Shown: positions 18,242-28,894, counted from the first letter of the stretch. The stretch: 64,000 bases of DNA from Paenibacillus nasutitermitis (GCF_014641075.1 NZ_BMHP01000001.1:2286171-2350170), one strand, 5' to 3'. Notes: generated from the sequence alone by a model not told the origin. Numbers and translations: made by a program.

Positions 18242-18272
18242 GGGGAGGCGGTTAGAAATTATCCGCCCTCCT
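18242..18272 (+). promoter_or_regulatory. Intercistronic stem-loop after the binding-protein gene
   Basis: GGGGAGGCGG and CCGCCCTCCTC form a strong hairpin without a T-run, between binding protein and permease. Such structures commonly protect the upstream mRNA 3' end and raise binding-protein yield over permeases; the role here is inferred. Confidence 0.6.
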
Positions 18273-18296
18273 CACTAAATGAAATGAGGCAAGGAT

Positions 18297-19184
18297 ATGA
18301 TGACTAAACGTAAAAGACGAGATTTTATATCTGCTTGTCTTTTTATCGTCCCGGCGTTATGCGTATTTTTAACCTTTAAGTATTATCCGCTCTTGATGAC
18401 ATTGTATTATTCATTCACCGATTGGAATGGATTCAACAGAGATTTTCAATATGTCGGATTTCAGAATTTCATAAATATCTTTCATGAAAGCAAGATTTAT
18501 GGCGCTTTTCTGAATACGATTTACTTTGCCGTTATCAGTATATTGGCAGGCACGGTAATCCAGTTGGGACTAGCCTTAATATTAGTCAATAAGTTGAAGG
18601 GCAATCGGTTCTTCAGGACGATATTATATATCCCCTCCGTTATCAGCTCCCTGATCATAAGTTTAACGTGGATTTCGTTCTTTCAATATAACGGTATCAT
18701 TAATCGGGTTCTTGAATCGATCGGCCTTGAAATGCTGATTCGCGATTGGCTGGCGGATGTCGATATTTCCATGAACGTGTTGGCGGCCATCAATGTTTGG
18801 CAATGGGCGGGGTATGGCATGATCATTTATATTACAGGCTTGCTAAGTATCCCTACCGAAGTCAATGAAGCGGCCTCGCTGGACGGTGCCACGGGGTGGC
18901 GTAAATTTGTGCGGATTACACTGCCGCTTATAATGCCCGCAGTCACGGTCAATATGTTTATTTCAGTCACCGGCGCTTTAAAGGTGTTCGAGCTTCCTTT
19001 CGTGCTTACCGGCGGCGGTCCGATGAATTCGACGAACACCGTCACCATGCAAATTTATAACACGGCCTTCCTGTCCAACCAGTTCGGGTATGCAAGCAGT
19101 ATCGGTCTGACTTTCTTCATCTTCATCGCCACACTTACCCTTATACAACTGAGAATAACGAGAAGGATGGAGGTAGAGTACTAA
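18297..19184 (+). CDS. Sugar ABC transporter permease (MalF/UgpA type)
   Basis: The 295-residue inner-membrane subunit has six predicted helices and the cytoplasmic EAA loop (EVNEAASLDGATGWRKFVRITLPLI, about residues 190-215) that docks to the ATPase. It forms a heterodimer with the product of the next gene, which starts immediately after the stop, consistent with translational coupling. Confidence 0.93.
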   Translation: MMTKRKRRDFISACLFIVPALCVFLTFKYYPLLMTLYYSFTDWNGFNRDFQYVGFQNFINIFHESKIYGAFLNTIYFAVISILAGTVIQLGLALILVNKLKGNRFFRTILYIPSVISSLIISLTWISFFQYNGIINRVLESIGLEMLIRDWLADVDISMNVLAAINVWQWAGYGMIIYITGLLSIPTEVNEAASLDGATGWRKFVRITLPLIMPAVTVNMFISVTGALKVFELPFVLTGGGPMNSTNTVTMQIYNTAFLSNQFGYASSIGLTFFIFIATLTLIQLRITRRMEVEY

Positions 19185-19994
19185 ATGGTGAGAAAATTAC
19201 AGTATCTGGTGCTTTACTTCGCTACTGCGGCCATTTCCATTCCGGTGCTTAACATAATATTGAGCAGCTTTAAAACGAATGAAGAAATAAACCGCGTATT
19301 TACGCTTCCTGCCTCGCTTAATTTTTCCAACTATATCAGAGTATTTGAATCTTCCTCTGTGTTGATGAATATTCTTAATTCCCTCGCCATAACCGGCAGT
19401 GCGATCCTGATTGCGATCTATCTGACATCGATGGCCTCCTATTCGTTGGCCAGAAGGGCTGAAGCTTTTTTTCAATTCCTGTATCTGGTCTTTATCAGTG
19501 CGGCTATGATTCCGGTCGCTGCCAATCTGGTGCCCTTATATGTGCTGATTAATAAGCTCGGACTAGTCGATACGCGGACGGCCATTGTTCTCATCAGTAC
19601 GGCAGGCGCTATTCCAATGGGGATTTTGTTATACACGGGTTTTATCAAAGGGATTCCCAGAAGCCTGGAGGAGTCGGCAAGTATAGATGGGTACGGCAAT
19701 TTAAGCATTTTTCTGAAAATCATATTACCCTTGCTCAAGCCTGTGACGGTTACTTATGCGGTCATTTCAACCATCGGCATATGGAATGACTTTTTAATGC
19801 CATTGTTGTTTATACGCACCGAATCCAAAAAAACAATTACGCTGGCGGTATATTCTTTCATGAGCGAATATGTCAATGATTGGGGAGCCATCTACGCGCT
19901 GCTGACCATTGCTTTTATAATACCGGTGTTGTTCTTCATCCTGAACCAGAAGCACTTCTACCATGGGGTGACGGACGGCGCGGTCAAAATGTAA
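19185..19994 (+). CDS. Sugar ABC transporter permease (MalG/UgpE type)
   Basis: The 269-residue second permease subunit has an EAA loop (LEESASIDGYGNLSIFLKIILPLLKP) and the characteristic C-terminal MalG-type tail GVTDGAVKM. It follows the first permease without a gap. GGATGGAGG just upstream serves as RBS. Confidence 0.93.
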   Translation: MVRKLQYLVLYFATAAISIPVLNIILSSFKTNEEINRVFTLPASLNFSNYIRVFESSSVLMNILNSLAITGSAILIAIYLTSMASYSLARRAEAFFQFLYLVFISAAMIPVAANLVPLYVLINKLGLVDTRTAIVLISTAGAIPMGILLYTGFIKGIPRSLEESASIDGYGNLSIFLKIILPLLKPVTVTYAVISTIGIWNDFLMPLLFIRTESKKTITLAVYSFMSEYVNDWGAIYALLTIAFIIPVLFFILNQKHFYHGVTDGAVKM

Positions 19995-20022
19995 ATCTAT
20001 AGCGAAAGAAGGGGAATAGGCA

Positions 20023-21321
20023 GTGAGCGAAGCCATTTATGATGAACCGTCCAAAGAAATTCCGATTCTGGTTACGGCGGATGTCGTCGTCTGTGGAGGC
20101 GGCCCCGCGGGGGTAGCGGCAGCAATCGCTTCGGCGCGCGGGGGAGCCCGCACGGTTCTGCTGGAAAATCAAGGCTGTCTCGGGGGCATTTGGACTTCCG
20201 GATTGCTCTCATGGATTATCGATGCCGGCAACAAGAAAGGCATCATGCAGGAAATTATGTCCCGTCTGGATCGCCGTAAAGCGAGAATTCCCAGCGTTTG
20301 GGAGGATTTTACTTACGATGCCGAAGAAATGAAGCTGCTGCTGGAGGAAATGTGCGTTGAAGCCGGCGTGACGGTTATGCTGCATACTCGCGTTGTTCAT
20401 GCGGCTGTCGAGGGCGCGAGGCGGCTTTCGCTTGCAATTACCGAATCCAAATCGGGCAGGCAGGCGTGGGCCGCGAGCATTTTCATCGATGCTACCGGCG
20501 ATGGCGATCTGGCAGCTCGCGCGGGCTGCCGCTTTGATCTGGGCAGGCCGCTCTCGGAGGAAACCCAGCCGATGAGCCTGATGGCATTGGTTGCGGGGCT
20601 TGATCCGGAAAAAGTGGCTGAATACACGATGAACGGCGTGAGCGAGTCGCCTAGGGAAAGACTGCTTGAACGGATGGAGAAGGCAGGGCATAGGCCATCT
20701 TATGCTTCTCCATCGTTATTTCATATTCGCGATCAATTGTTCGCGTTGATGGCCAATCACGAATATGGGGCTTCCGCGCTTCATGCGTCGCAGGTCACCA
20801 AGGCTACGATGCATGCAAGGAAGGAGCTTCATCGCCTTATCGACGGGCTTAGATCGCTCGGAGACGCTTGGGCGAATATTCGGATCGTCAACACGGCCAG
20901 TCATATCGGGGTACGCGAGGGCAGGCGGATTCATGGACGTTATACAGTGAATGAAAGGGATTTGCTTGCGGGGGCAACGCATGAAGATGCCATATGCCGC
21001 GTCCGTTACGGAATCGACATCCATTCGACCAATCCGGAGCAGGGCAATGGGTTCGGCGACGATGGTAAGAAAAGCTTGCCCTACGATATCCCCTTCCGCG
21101 CGTTAATTGCCGCCGACGTGGACGGCTTACTTATGGCCGGCCGCTGCATTAGCGGAGATTTTATCGCTCATTCGAGCTACAGGGTTACGGGCAACGCGGT
21201 TGCCATGGGACAAGCCGCCGGAGCGGCAGCGGCAATCGCCGCGATTACGAATGTATTGCCGCAGCACTTGAATGGGGCGGATATCACCAAAGCGCTGCAG
21301 CGATTGGAGGAAACGAATTGA
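20023..21321 (+). CDS. FAD-dependent oxidoreductase (FAD_oxidored family)
   Basis: The 432-residue product has an N-terminal dinucleotide-binding motif VVVCGGGPAGVAAA (about 21-34), LGGIWTSGLLSWIID near 52-66, FIDATGDGDLAARAG near 150-165 and the C-terminal FAD motif LLMAGRCISGD. Such proteins occur in glycoside-degradation loci and may oxidise sugars or acids; the substrate here is unknown. GTG start with AAGGGG upstream. Its last codons overlap the GH36 gene. A truncated paralogue lies at 28895. Confidence 0.85.
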   Translation: MSEAIYDEPSKEIPILVTADVVVCGGGPAGVAAAIASARGGARTVLLENQGCLGGIWTSGLLSWIIDAGNKKGIMQEIMSRLDRRKARIPSVWEDFTYDAEEMKLLLEEMCVEAGVTVMLHTRVVHAAVEGARRLSLAITESKSGRQAWAASIFIDATGDGDLAARAGCRFDLGRPLSEETQPMSLMALVAGLDPEKVAEYTMNGVSESPRERLLERMEKAGHRPSYASPSLFHIRDQLFALMANHEYGASALHASQVTKATMHARKELHRLIDGLRSLGDAWANIRIVNTASHIGVREGRRIHGRYTVNERDLLAGATHEDAICRVRYGIDIHSTNPEQGNGFGDDGKKSLPYDIPFRALIAADVDGLLMAGRCISGDFIAHSSYRVTGNAVAMGQAAGAAAAIAAITNVLPQHLNGADITKALQRLEETN

Positions 21322-23633
21322 AACCCAAGCTTTACATGGATCTATCGAACGATGGCGGGCAAATCGGTATTTGCTATGAAACTGATGCGGACAGCTTTGC
21401 GTTTCATTTCGGCTTCTGCATCAAGCTGGGGACAGGAACCGCCCTGACGGAACGGGATTTCACCAGGGGAAGCTACGAACGCCTTGGCGAGATCGACGAA
21501 GTGCAATCGTATGCAGTTCATTATGAGCATTCGCAAGTGGAGCTTGTACTTCGCCTGGATTTGGCGGAAGCACGCCAGTATGCGGAATGGTCGGTTCAGA
21601 TCTTAAACCGCAGCGACAATCCGTTGGAGATCGAAAGCGTGGACATTGGCGACGGACTACTGACGCGATTCGGCAAACAGCCGTCGAACGCGCCATGGAA
21701 GGCGCTGAATATTGGCCTGCAATCTACGGACGAACACGTTGGAATCGAAACCTTGAAGCCCGATCGCCAGCATTATTTCGATTCCGTGACGATGCTTCAC
21801 CATACCACGACCCAGAGGAACATTCTGATTGGCTGCTGCACATTCAAGCGCTACTTTCCCCACCTGCTGGTGCAGGCACGAGAAGACGATGCATGCTCCT
21901 TTATTATTTCCAATGTAATGGATCATTCGCTCCTGCTGCCCGGGGAATCGGTTGAAACCGAGAAAGCGATCCTGATGGTCGGAGGGCGGGACCATGACGG
22001 CATGTTCAGTCTGTATATGGACAGGGTGTGCCGGGATATGAAACCATCAAGCCGGTTTCGCAAGCCGCCTGTAGGGTGGCTGTCGTGGTATTACTATTAC
22101 GGGACCGTGATGGAGCAAGACATCCTGGATAATGTGAGCGGTTTACAAGAGTATCCCGACATTCGTCCGGAATATATCGTCATTGATGCCGGATGGTTTC
22201 TGGAGTCGGGGTTCGGAGATTGGGAGGCGAACGATAAGTTCCCGCACGGGATGAAGGGGCTGGCGGATCAAATTACGGCGGCGGGCTACAAGCCGGGGCT
22301 GTGGTTCTCGCCGTTTCTGGCGGACGCGGGCTCGATGATGGTGAAGGCGCATCCGGACTGGCTGCTCAGGAAGAATGGCATCCCGGTCGCAGGCATGAAT
22401 CCGACGGGAAGCGATGTGCTTGAGTTGCATGAGAAGAACAAAATCAAATTCGTGCTGGATTTAACGCATCCCGAAGTGCTGGCTTATCTGCATACCCTGT
22501 TTCATCGCGCGGTTCACGAATGGGGCTTCAAATATATCAAGCTGGATTTTCTGATCCGTTCGTTGTTTACGGATCAAGGCAACCATTCCAGCCTGACCCG
22601 CGATCAAGTATTCTTTCCGGGCACGACCACGGCTCAAGCTTATCGCAACGCAATGCGTATCATACGGGAAGCGGCAGGGGAGGATTGTTACATTCTCGGC
22701 TGCGCCGCCCCTCTCTTTGCCAGCATCGGGAATCTGATCGACGGCAACAGAATGACGCCCGACATTACGCGAAGGAACTATACACCCGACCAAATCAGGC
22801 CAACCGGCTGGGAACTGGTGAAGATGTGCTCCAGAACGATGGCGGCCCGATATTTCTTGCATGGCAGGGCGGGTTTCAACGATCCCGATGTGCTTGTCGT
22901 CCGGGGGCACGAACCGGAAGGGATCACTGATGAATATATGCCTACGCTCGACGAAGCCCGCGTCTGGGCAGGTGTTGTCGCGCTTTCCGGGGGCCTGCTG
23001 TTCTATAACGACAAGCTGGCGACGTTGGAAGAGGAGCGCAAGCCGCTGCTTAGTCAGCTGTTTCCCGTCGGTCCGGGCGCAGCCGTCCCGGTCGACTTTT
23101 TCCATACCGACGCCCCGGAAATTTGGAAGCTTCCGGTGCAACGAGGTGCGGATAGCTGGACGGTTCTGGGCTTGTTCAATTGGGGAGAGACGACCAAAAA
23201 TATAGAAGTCGATTTAAGAGAATTGGGCTTTCACGAGGAGGAGGATATACATGGCATAGAACTGTGGTCGCAAGCTTACGTTACGGGCCGAGATCGGTTT
23301 ACAGCGCACGATGTTCCGCCGCACGCGATGCGATTAATCTCTCTGCATACCAAGCTCGACCGGCCGCATGTTATCGGCACGGAGATGCATTTTACGCAAG
23401 GATGCGCCGAATTCGGTCATGTGGTCTGGGAGGATCGAACCTTGATGTTGGCATGGCATTCCGATTATACGCGGCGCGGGAAAATATCGATCTATGTTCC
23501 CCCTGCGTTTATGGAAGATGCGATCGAGAGCAACGCGAAGGAAACGAGGCTGTCAGGCCATGTGCTGACGATTGATCCGAAAGAGGACGACGGCAGGATG
23601 TTGTGGGTGAGATTCGATCAGAACAATCATTGA
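21318..23633 (+). CDS. GH36-type alpha-galactosidase-like enzyme
   Basis: The 771-residue protein has an N-terminal beta-sandwich, a TIM barrel with GWLSWYYYYG, EYIVIDAGWF, GLWFSPF and YIKLDFL (Asp410, the family's nucleophile position), and a C-terminal beta domain. GH36/GH-D enzymes release terminal alpha-galactose or related sugars. No signal peptide is present, so it acts on imported oligosaccharides. The TTG start overlaps the preceding stop by 4 nt (TTGA), with GGAGG in place. It is slightly longer than the typical 720-750 residues. Linkage specificity is uncertain. Confidence 0.8.
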   Translation: MKPKLYMDLSNDGGQIGICYETDADSFAFHFGFCIKLGTGTALTERDFTRGSYERLGEIDEVQSYAVHYEHSQVELVLRLDLAEARQYAEWSVQILNRSDNPLEIESVDIGDGLLTRFGKQPSNAPWKALNIGLQSTDEHVGIETLKPDRQHYFDSVTMLHHTTTQRNILIGCCTFKRYFPHLLVQAREDDACSFIISNVMDHSLLLPGESVETEKAILMVGGRDHDGMFSLYMDRVCRDMKPSSRFRKPPVGWLSWYYYYGTVMEQDILDNVSGLQEYPDIRPEYIVIDAGWFLESGFGDWEANDKFPHGMKGLADQITAAGYKPGLWFSPFLADAGSMMVKAHPDWLLRKNGIPVAGMNPTGSDVLELHEKNKIKFVLDLTHPEVLAYLHTLFHRAVHEWGFKYIKLDFLIRSLFTDQGNHSSLTRDQVFFPGTTTAQAYRNAMRIIREAAGEDCYILGCAAPLFASIGNLIDGNRMTPDITRRNYTPDQIRPTGWELVKMCSRTMAARYFLHGRAGFNDPDVLVVRGHEPEGITDEYMPTLDEARVWAGVVALSGGLLFYNDKLATLEEERKPLLSQLFPVGPGAAVPVDFFHTDAPEIWKLPVQRGADSWTVLGLFNWGETTKNIEVDLRELGFHEEEDIHGIELWSQAYVTGRDRFTAHDVPPHAMRLISLHTKLDRPHVIGTEMHFTQGCAEFGHVVWEDRTLMLAWHSDYTRRGKISIYVPPAFMEDAIESNAKETRLSGHVLTIDPKEDDGRMLWVRFDQNNH

Positions 23634-23667
23634 TCCGTGAACGAACACAAAATGGGGGGAGATGATC

Positions 23668-26600
23668 ATGATATTGCGCAGGAGAGTAAGTGTAAAAAAG
23701 TGGTTAGTCATCATAAGTGCCAGTTTTGCCTTGTGTTTGCTATTGAGTTGGCATACCATGAATTTCGTTAGCGCTTCGGGCGTCATTCAAGGAGAATGGC
23801 ATTTGGACGAAGGAAGCGGAACGTCCGCAGCGGGTGCATCGGGCAATAACAATAATGGCACGTTAAACAACGGAGCGGGATGGACAGCCGGAAAGATCGG
23901 TAGCGCGGTCAGCTTAGATGGCGTTAACGATTATGTTAGCATTCCCGACAGCGGCACCTTAGATGGCATGAGCACGCTTACTGTCTCGGCGTGGATTAAC
24001 CTCGATCAGCTGCCGACGAACAATTACGATGTAGTAGGCAAAAATGCGAATGGAAATTCCTATCGTCTGGCCGTAAGCTTAACGGGCAATAGTTCTTTTG
24101 TCGTGAAAACAACCAATAACGATTGGTATACTGCAGGCACTGCAGCCAATAGCTCGACCGCTTTGTCACCGGGCACCTGGCATCATCTGGTCGGCACATA
24201 CGATGGAAGCTATGTCAGAATCTATGTTGACGGCGTTCTGCAAGGCACAGGTGCGCAAGCGATTTCAGGCAGCATTCATAATAGTGCAGCGTCGCTGAAG
24301 TTCGGTTATAGCAGCGGTGCGAATATCGACTATACGAAAGGTAAAGTGGATGAGATTCAGATCTATGACACCGCACTGGATGCCGCGGGGGTACGGTCTT
24401 TATACCAGTCCTATGTAACGGTATGGCAGCCCATTGAGCTTACCTTTGCTGCAAGCGCTTCCTATACAAACCCGTATAAAGATGTGGATTTAAGCGCTAC
24501 CTTTACCGGCCCCAATCTGGAAAGCATGACGATACCCGGCTATTGGGATGGGGGAAACGTATGGAAGATCAGATTTTCGCCCACGTCTGCAGGCACATGG
24601 ACATATACGACCTCAAGCACGAATAGCGACGATACGGGCTTGCACAATCAGTCGGGCACACTTCGGGCCGGCGCTTATACAGGCAATCTAGACATATATA
24701 AGAAAGGGTTTCTGAAAAAGAGCGGCAACAACCGATATTTAACCTATAATGACGGCTCTCCGTTTTTCTGGTTAGGCGATACTCACTGGTTCGGCTTGTC
24801 CCGGGAATCCTGGAGCAGCTCGAACGATTCCAGATGGAGCTCGCAATTCAAAGGCATGATAGATAAGCGGTCCGAAGACGGCTTTACCGTGTACCAGACG
24901 AGTCTATTCGTCGGTGAATTGGGCGATGCGGGAGGATACGGAACAAGCAACGAGGGCGGATATGTATGGGGATTCGAGGGGTATCCGATCGGCGCATCTA
25001 CCGTGGATACGACAGGCTATTATAAAACGGCGAACAAGGCTTTCGACAGCAACGTGAATACGAAGTGGGCCGCCAAGGATAATACCTTCCCGCAGAAGCT
25101 GTATATCGACCTGAAGCAAAACACGACACTAAGCAAAGTGGACACTTATTTCGATTATTCGGATATCTGGAATTACAAGATTGAGGGTTCGACGGATGGC
25201 GTGAATTATACGGTGTTGGCAAACAATGTGTCGGGAAAATCTGGCCAGCAGGTGACGGACACGACGAATGCGACGGCGCGCTATGTCAGAATTACGATCA
25301 CTGGCAATAGCTTGAACTCTGCGGCGGCGATCAAAGAATTTAAGGTATACGATTCGAGCAACAATCTTATGAACAACGATCACAAATGGGACTTGCCCAA
25401 TGTCGCGTTCTGGCAGGATGTAGACCGCAGGCTGAAATATATTGCGGATAAGGGCATGGTAACGGCACTTGGCCTGGATTGGGGCAGGGAGCTGGAGCCT
25501 GTTCTGGAGAACGATTTCAAGCGAATGTCAAGGTATGTGGTTGCCAGATACGGCGCTTATGCCATGACATGGATCCACGCCGGGGAATATGCCTATGGCG
25601 ACGATCAGACATGGGGGGATATAGCCGCATACACACGGTCGATCGATCCGTACCGGCAAATAGCGACGCTCCACAACACGGCCGACAATCCGAATCTGTT
25701 CAGGAACGAGACATGGTACGACATCGACTTCCTACAAGGCGCGCACGATGCGAGAAGGGAAATCTCCTTCTGGAAGGAGCGTTACGACCTGACACCGACC
25801 GTGCCTGTGCTGGAGTCGGAGATTGATTATGAATCGATACTAGGCATACCCGAATACTACACGAGGGAAGATGCGTACAGAAGCTTTATGGCGGGTAGCT
25901 TCGGCTTTACCTACGGGGCGGAAGGCATCTGGAATGACGTGAAGAATTGGAACGATTCGTTCCAGACATGGGGGAAATCTCCGCGGCCCTGGTACAGCGG
26001 TATAGACTTGCCTTCTGGAAGTCAGCTGAAGTACTACAAAGATTTTCTATTGGGGATCGATTGGCCGTCTTTAGCGCCAAGCACGACAGCGATCACCTGG
26101 GGGAGCGGAGCGCCTGCGTCAGGCATACGACAGCCGTACCAGAAGTCGAATGCCGCACGCACTTTGGTCGTGGCGTATTTGCCAAGCTGGGGCGGACAGT
26201 ATACGGGGACGGTCAATAGCCTGCCAACCGGGAATACCTATACAGCCAAATGGTTCAATACGCAAAACGGCAAATACACGACGATTAGCAGCAATTTCAG
26301 TCCCAGCGGGAACGGCACTTGGAGCATCCCGGCTCAACCCGACGGCTCCTATGATTGGGCGTTATTACTGTATGCCACGACGAATCGGGTCAATCAACCG
26401 GTGGCGTCCGTTGCGGGAGGCACATTCGCTAGCGCCCAAAGCATAACGCTGTCCTCATCGACGTCGGGCTCAACGGTCTATTATACGACGGACGGCACTG
26501 CACCAACGGTTAACAGTACGCCGTATACCGGAGCGTTTACCATCAGCGCGAAGCGTACGCTGAAAGCTATTGCCGTGAAGAGCGGCATGACGCAAAGTAT

Positions 26601-28833
26601 CGTAACGACGGAGTATTACAATTTCAGCAGCGGAACGGTAGCCATGCCTTCGGCTGATGTGGTAAGCGGTTCCTATGGCGGCTCGCAGGCCGTTACGCTG
26701 ACATCGGCTACATCCGGCGCAAGCATCTACTATACGACGAACGGAACGCCGCCGTCGACGGCAAGCACGTTGTATATCGGCACAATTACAATTGATAAGA
26801 CAAGTATGCTGCGGGCGATTGCGGTCAAGAGCGGGTATACGAACAGCGAAGCCATGGAGAAGCAATATCGCATTCGTTCGAAAGATCTTATTTCCAAATG
26901 GAAGGATGTCAAAGCATCGTCCAGGTTAAGCGGGAATGAGGAGGATTATGCGGTTGATGGCGATCTCCAAACCTGGTGGAGTCCAAACAGCTCGCAGAAC
27001 GAGTGGATCGAGGTCGATCTTGGCAGGCATTACGATATCAGCTTGATCAACTTGAGGTTCAAATCCGCAGCACCCTATTTCTATCGGATCGATGTCAGCG
27101 GCGACCGTTCGACCTATACGACGGTTGTCGACAAATCCGCGACAAACACGCTCAGCAATGGAACGGCGCATGATTATCCTATAGCGGCAACCAAGGTAAG
27201 ATATGTCAAGCTCACCATAATCGACATTTACGAGGCCAAGTCGGATGGGAAGTTTGCATTTCCCGAGATTAGCGTTTACGGCAATAACGTTAATCTATTG
27301 CAGGAATTGGCTTTTGGCAGCGAAACGAATTTGGTATATGGCAAGCCAATTAAAGCATCCTCTTATTTAAATAATAGCTACGGCGGGAGGAATGCAGGTG
27401 ACAATAATACGGTTACGTCCTGGCAGGCGGCAACCGGCCAGTTTGCTGGTGAATGGATCGAAGTGAATTTCGAGGAAAATAAAACTTTTAACGTCGCGAA
27501 GCTTATGGAGTACGGCAACCGAACGAGCGGCTACAGAATCGAATATTGGAACGGCTCCGCTTGGCAGACAGCCTATACGGGCACGACGATCGGCACTGCG
27601 AACCAGTTTAAGACGGTAAGGTTTCCGGCGGTAACCGGCAGCAAGGCGCGGCTATATTTCACCTCGGGTACGTCGCAGCCGATCATTTACGAGTTCCAGC
27701 TATTCAGCAAGACCGATCAAACTTCCGCTTCCTCCCAGTTTAGCGAGAGCCACATTTCCTCGAACGCTTTCGATGGCAATCGCAGCTCGGCTTGGCAGGC
27801 AGCGGTCGGAAGCTATGCCGGTGAATGGATTGAGCGGGATCTCGGTGTGAATATAACATTTAATACCGCGCAATTATCGGAATACGCCAATCGCACAAGC
27901 GGCTATCGAATTGAATACTGGAATGGGTCGTCGTGGTTGACGGCATACACGGGCACGACGATCGGGGACATCAGTACGGTAAGCTTCCCCTCAGTGACGG
28001 GCAGTAAAGCAAGGCTGTATTTCACGGGCGGCAGCCAACAACCGGCGATCTACGAATTCGAAGTGTACAACAGAACCTATACGGCATCGTCCATTTATAA
28101 TGGCGATAACACCTACGCTGCCAGCAAAGCATTTGACGACAATGCGGGTTCGGCCTGGCAGGCGGCAAGCGGACAATTCGCCAATCAATGGTTGGAAGTA
28201 GATATGGGCCGGGATACGATCTTCAGCCAGGTCCAGATTTCGGAGTGGGGCAACCGCACAACCGGCTATCGCATCGAATATTGGGATGGGGCTGGCTGGC
28301 AGACGGCATATACCGGAACAACCATTGGCAGCGGCAGCACGGTGGAGTTCGCTTCCGTTGTCGGCAGTAAAGCCAGAATCTATTTTACATCGGGCAGCCA
28401 GCAACCTAGCATCTATGAGTTTAAAGTGCTCGCTGAAAGCAGGGATCTCTCGCTGAACATCACCGCGTCGGCATCCTCCTTTAGCAACGTTAATCACACG
28501 GCCGCAAAAGCGGTTGACCGAAATACGGGAACGTATTGGTCTGCTTCGTCCGGCACATTCCCGCAGTGGTTAAAGCTGGATCTCGGACAATCCCGTTATA
28601 TTACAAGCATGAAACAAACATTTAATAACAACACGACCTGGAAATTTAATATTGAGGTGTCCGATGACGACTTGAATTATGCGACATGGGTAGACAACAC
28701 TTCAACTGGGGATGCTGGGACGAATTTCAATTACAATTTCGAAGTCAAGGCAAGGTACGTAAAATTAACCGTAACTCAAAGCTCATCGGGGGATTGGGTT
28801 ACAAGCAACGAGTTTGTCGTTTCCGGCAGGTAA
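23668..28833 (+). CDS. Giant secreted apiosidase-like (DUF4038) enzyme with many carbohydrate-binding domains
   Basis: The product is about 1721 residues. Order: signal peptide (1-35), LamG/concanavalin-like domain (about 40-250), DUF5060-like beta domain (252-340), DUF4038 TIM-barrel catalytic domain starting KSGNNRYLTYNDGSPFFWLGD (about 352) and running to about 850, two chitobiase-type C-terminal modules (910-986, 994-1070), then five F5/8C-like modules (about 1072-1720), three of which are near-repeats sharing SGYRIEYWNGS and GSKARLYFT. DUF4038 proteins include GH140 apiosidases that attack plant pectin side chains. A further F5/8C-like segment (about 445-570) is inserted inside the catalytic domain. 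ATG 23668 is preferred over 23662 because of GGGGGGAG spacing. A terminator follows. Confidence 0.85.
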   Translation: MILRRRVSVKKWLVIISASFALCLLLSWHTMNFVSASGVIQGEWHLDEGSGTSAAGASGNNNNGTLNNGAGWTAGKIGSAVSLDGVNDYVSIPDSGTLDGMSTLTVSAWINLDQLPTNNYDVVGKNANGNSYRLAVSLTGNSSFVVKTTNNDWYTAGTAANSSTALSPGTWHHLVGTYDGSYVRIYVDGVLQGTGAQAISGSIHNSAASLKFGYSSGANIDYTKGKVDEIQIYDTALDAAGVRSLYQSYVTVWQPIELTFAASASYTNPYKDVDLSATFTGPNLESMTIPGYWDGGNVWKIRFSPTSAGTWTYTTSSTNSDDTGLHNQSGTLRAGAYTGNLDIYKKGFLKKSGNNRYLTYNDGSPFFWLGDTHWFGLSRESWSSSNDSRWSSQFKGMIDKRSEDGFTVYQTSLFVGELGDAGGYGTSNEGGYVWGFEGYPIGASTVDTTGYYKTANKAFDSNVNTKWAAKDNTFPQKLYIDLKQNTTLSKVDTYFDYSDIWNYKIEGSTDGVNYTVLANNVSGKSGQQVTDTTNATARYVRITITGNSLNSAAAIKEFKVYDSSNNLMNNDHKWDLPNVAFWQDVDRRLKYIADKGMVTALGLDWGRELEPVLENDFKRMSRYVVARYGAYAMTWIHAGEYAYGDDQTWGDIAAYTRSIDPYRQIATLHNTADNPNLFRNETWYDIDFLQGAHDARREISFWKERYDLTPTVPVLESEIDYESILGIPEYYTREDAYRSFMAGSFGFTYGAEGIWNDVKNWNDSFQTWGKSPRPWYSGIDLPSGSQLKYYKDFLLGIDWPSLAPSTTAITWGSGAPASGIRQPYQKSNAARTLVVAYLPSWGGQYTGTVNSLPTGNTYTAKWFNTQNGKYTTISSNFSPSGNGTWSIPAQPDGSYDWALLLYATTNRVNQPVASVAGGTFASAQSITLSSSTSGSTVYYTTDGTAPTVNSTPYTGAFTISAKRTLKAIAVKSGMTQSIVTTEYYNFSSGTVAMPSADVVSGSYGGSQAVTLTSATSGASIYYTTNGTPPSTASTLYIGTITIDKTSMLRAIAVKSGYTNSEAMEKQYRIRSKDLISKWKDVKASSRLSGNEEDYAVDGDLQTWWSPNSSQNEWIEVDLGRHYDISLINLRFKSAAPYFYRIDVSGDRSTYTTVVDKSATNTLSNGTAHDYPIAATKVRYVKLTIIDIYEAKSDGKFAFPEISVYGNNVNLLQELAFGSETNLVYGKPIKASSYLNNSYGGRNAGDNNTVTSWQAATGQFAGEWIEVNFEENKTFNVAKLMEYGNRTSGYRIEYWNGSAWQTAYTGTTIGTANQFKTVRFPAVTGSKARLYFTSGTSQPIIYEFQLFSKTDQTSASSQFSESHISSNAFDGNRSSAWQAAVGSYAGEWIERDLGVNITFNTAQLSEYANRTSGYRIEYWNGSSWLTAYTGTTIGDISTVSFPSVTGSKARLYFTGGSQQPAIYEFEVYNRTYTASSIYNGDNTYAASKAFDDNAGSAWQAASGQFANQWLEVDMGRDTIFSQVQISEWGNRTTGYRIEYWDGAGWQTAYTGTTIGSGSTVEFASVVGSKARIYFTSGSQQPSIYEFKVLAESRDLSLNITASASSFSNVNHTAAKAVDRNTGTYWSASSGTFPQWLKLDLGQSRYITSMKQTFNNNTTWKFNIEVSDDDLNYATWVDNTSTGDAGTNFNYNFEVKARYVKLTVTQSSSGDWVTSNEFVVSGR

Positions 28834-28846
28834 TAAAATGGGATCG

Positions 28847-28882
28847 GGGGCATAAATGCAATATTTATGCTCCTTTTCCTTG
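28847..28882 (+). terminator. Intrinsic terminator of sugar locus 1
   Basis: GGGGGCATAAAT and ATTTATGCTCC pair, followed by TTTTCC, right after the giant secreted enzyme gene. Confidence 0.75.
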
Positions 28883-28894
28883 AAGGGGCATTGC

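Noticed and set aside
26150..28370. Several long ORFs on other frames inside the giant secreted enzyme
   Set aside because: They are shadows of a long, fairly GC-rich gene, without ribosome binding sites or recognisable domains.
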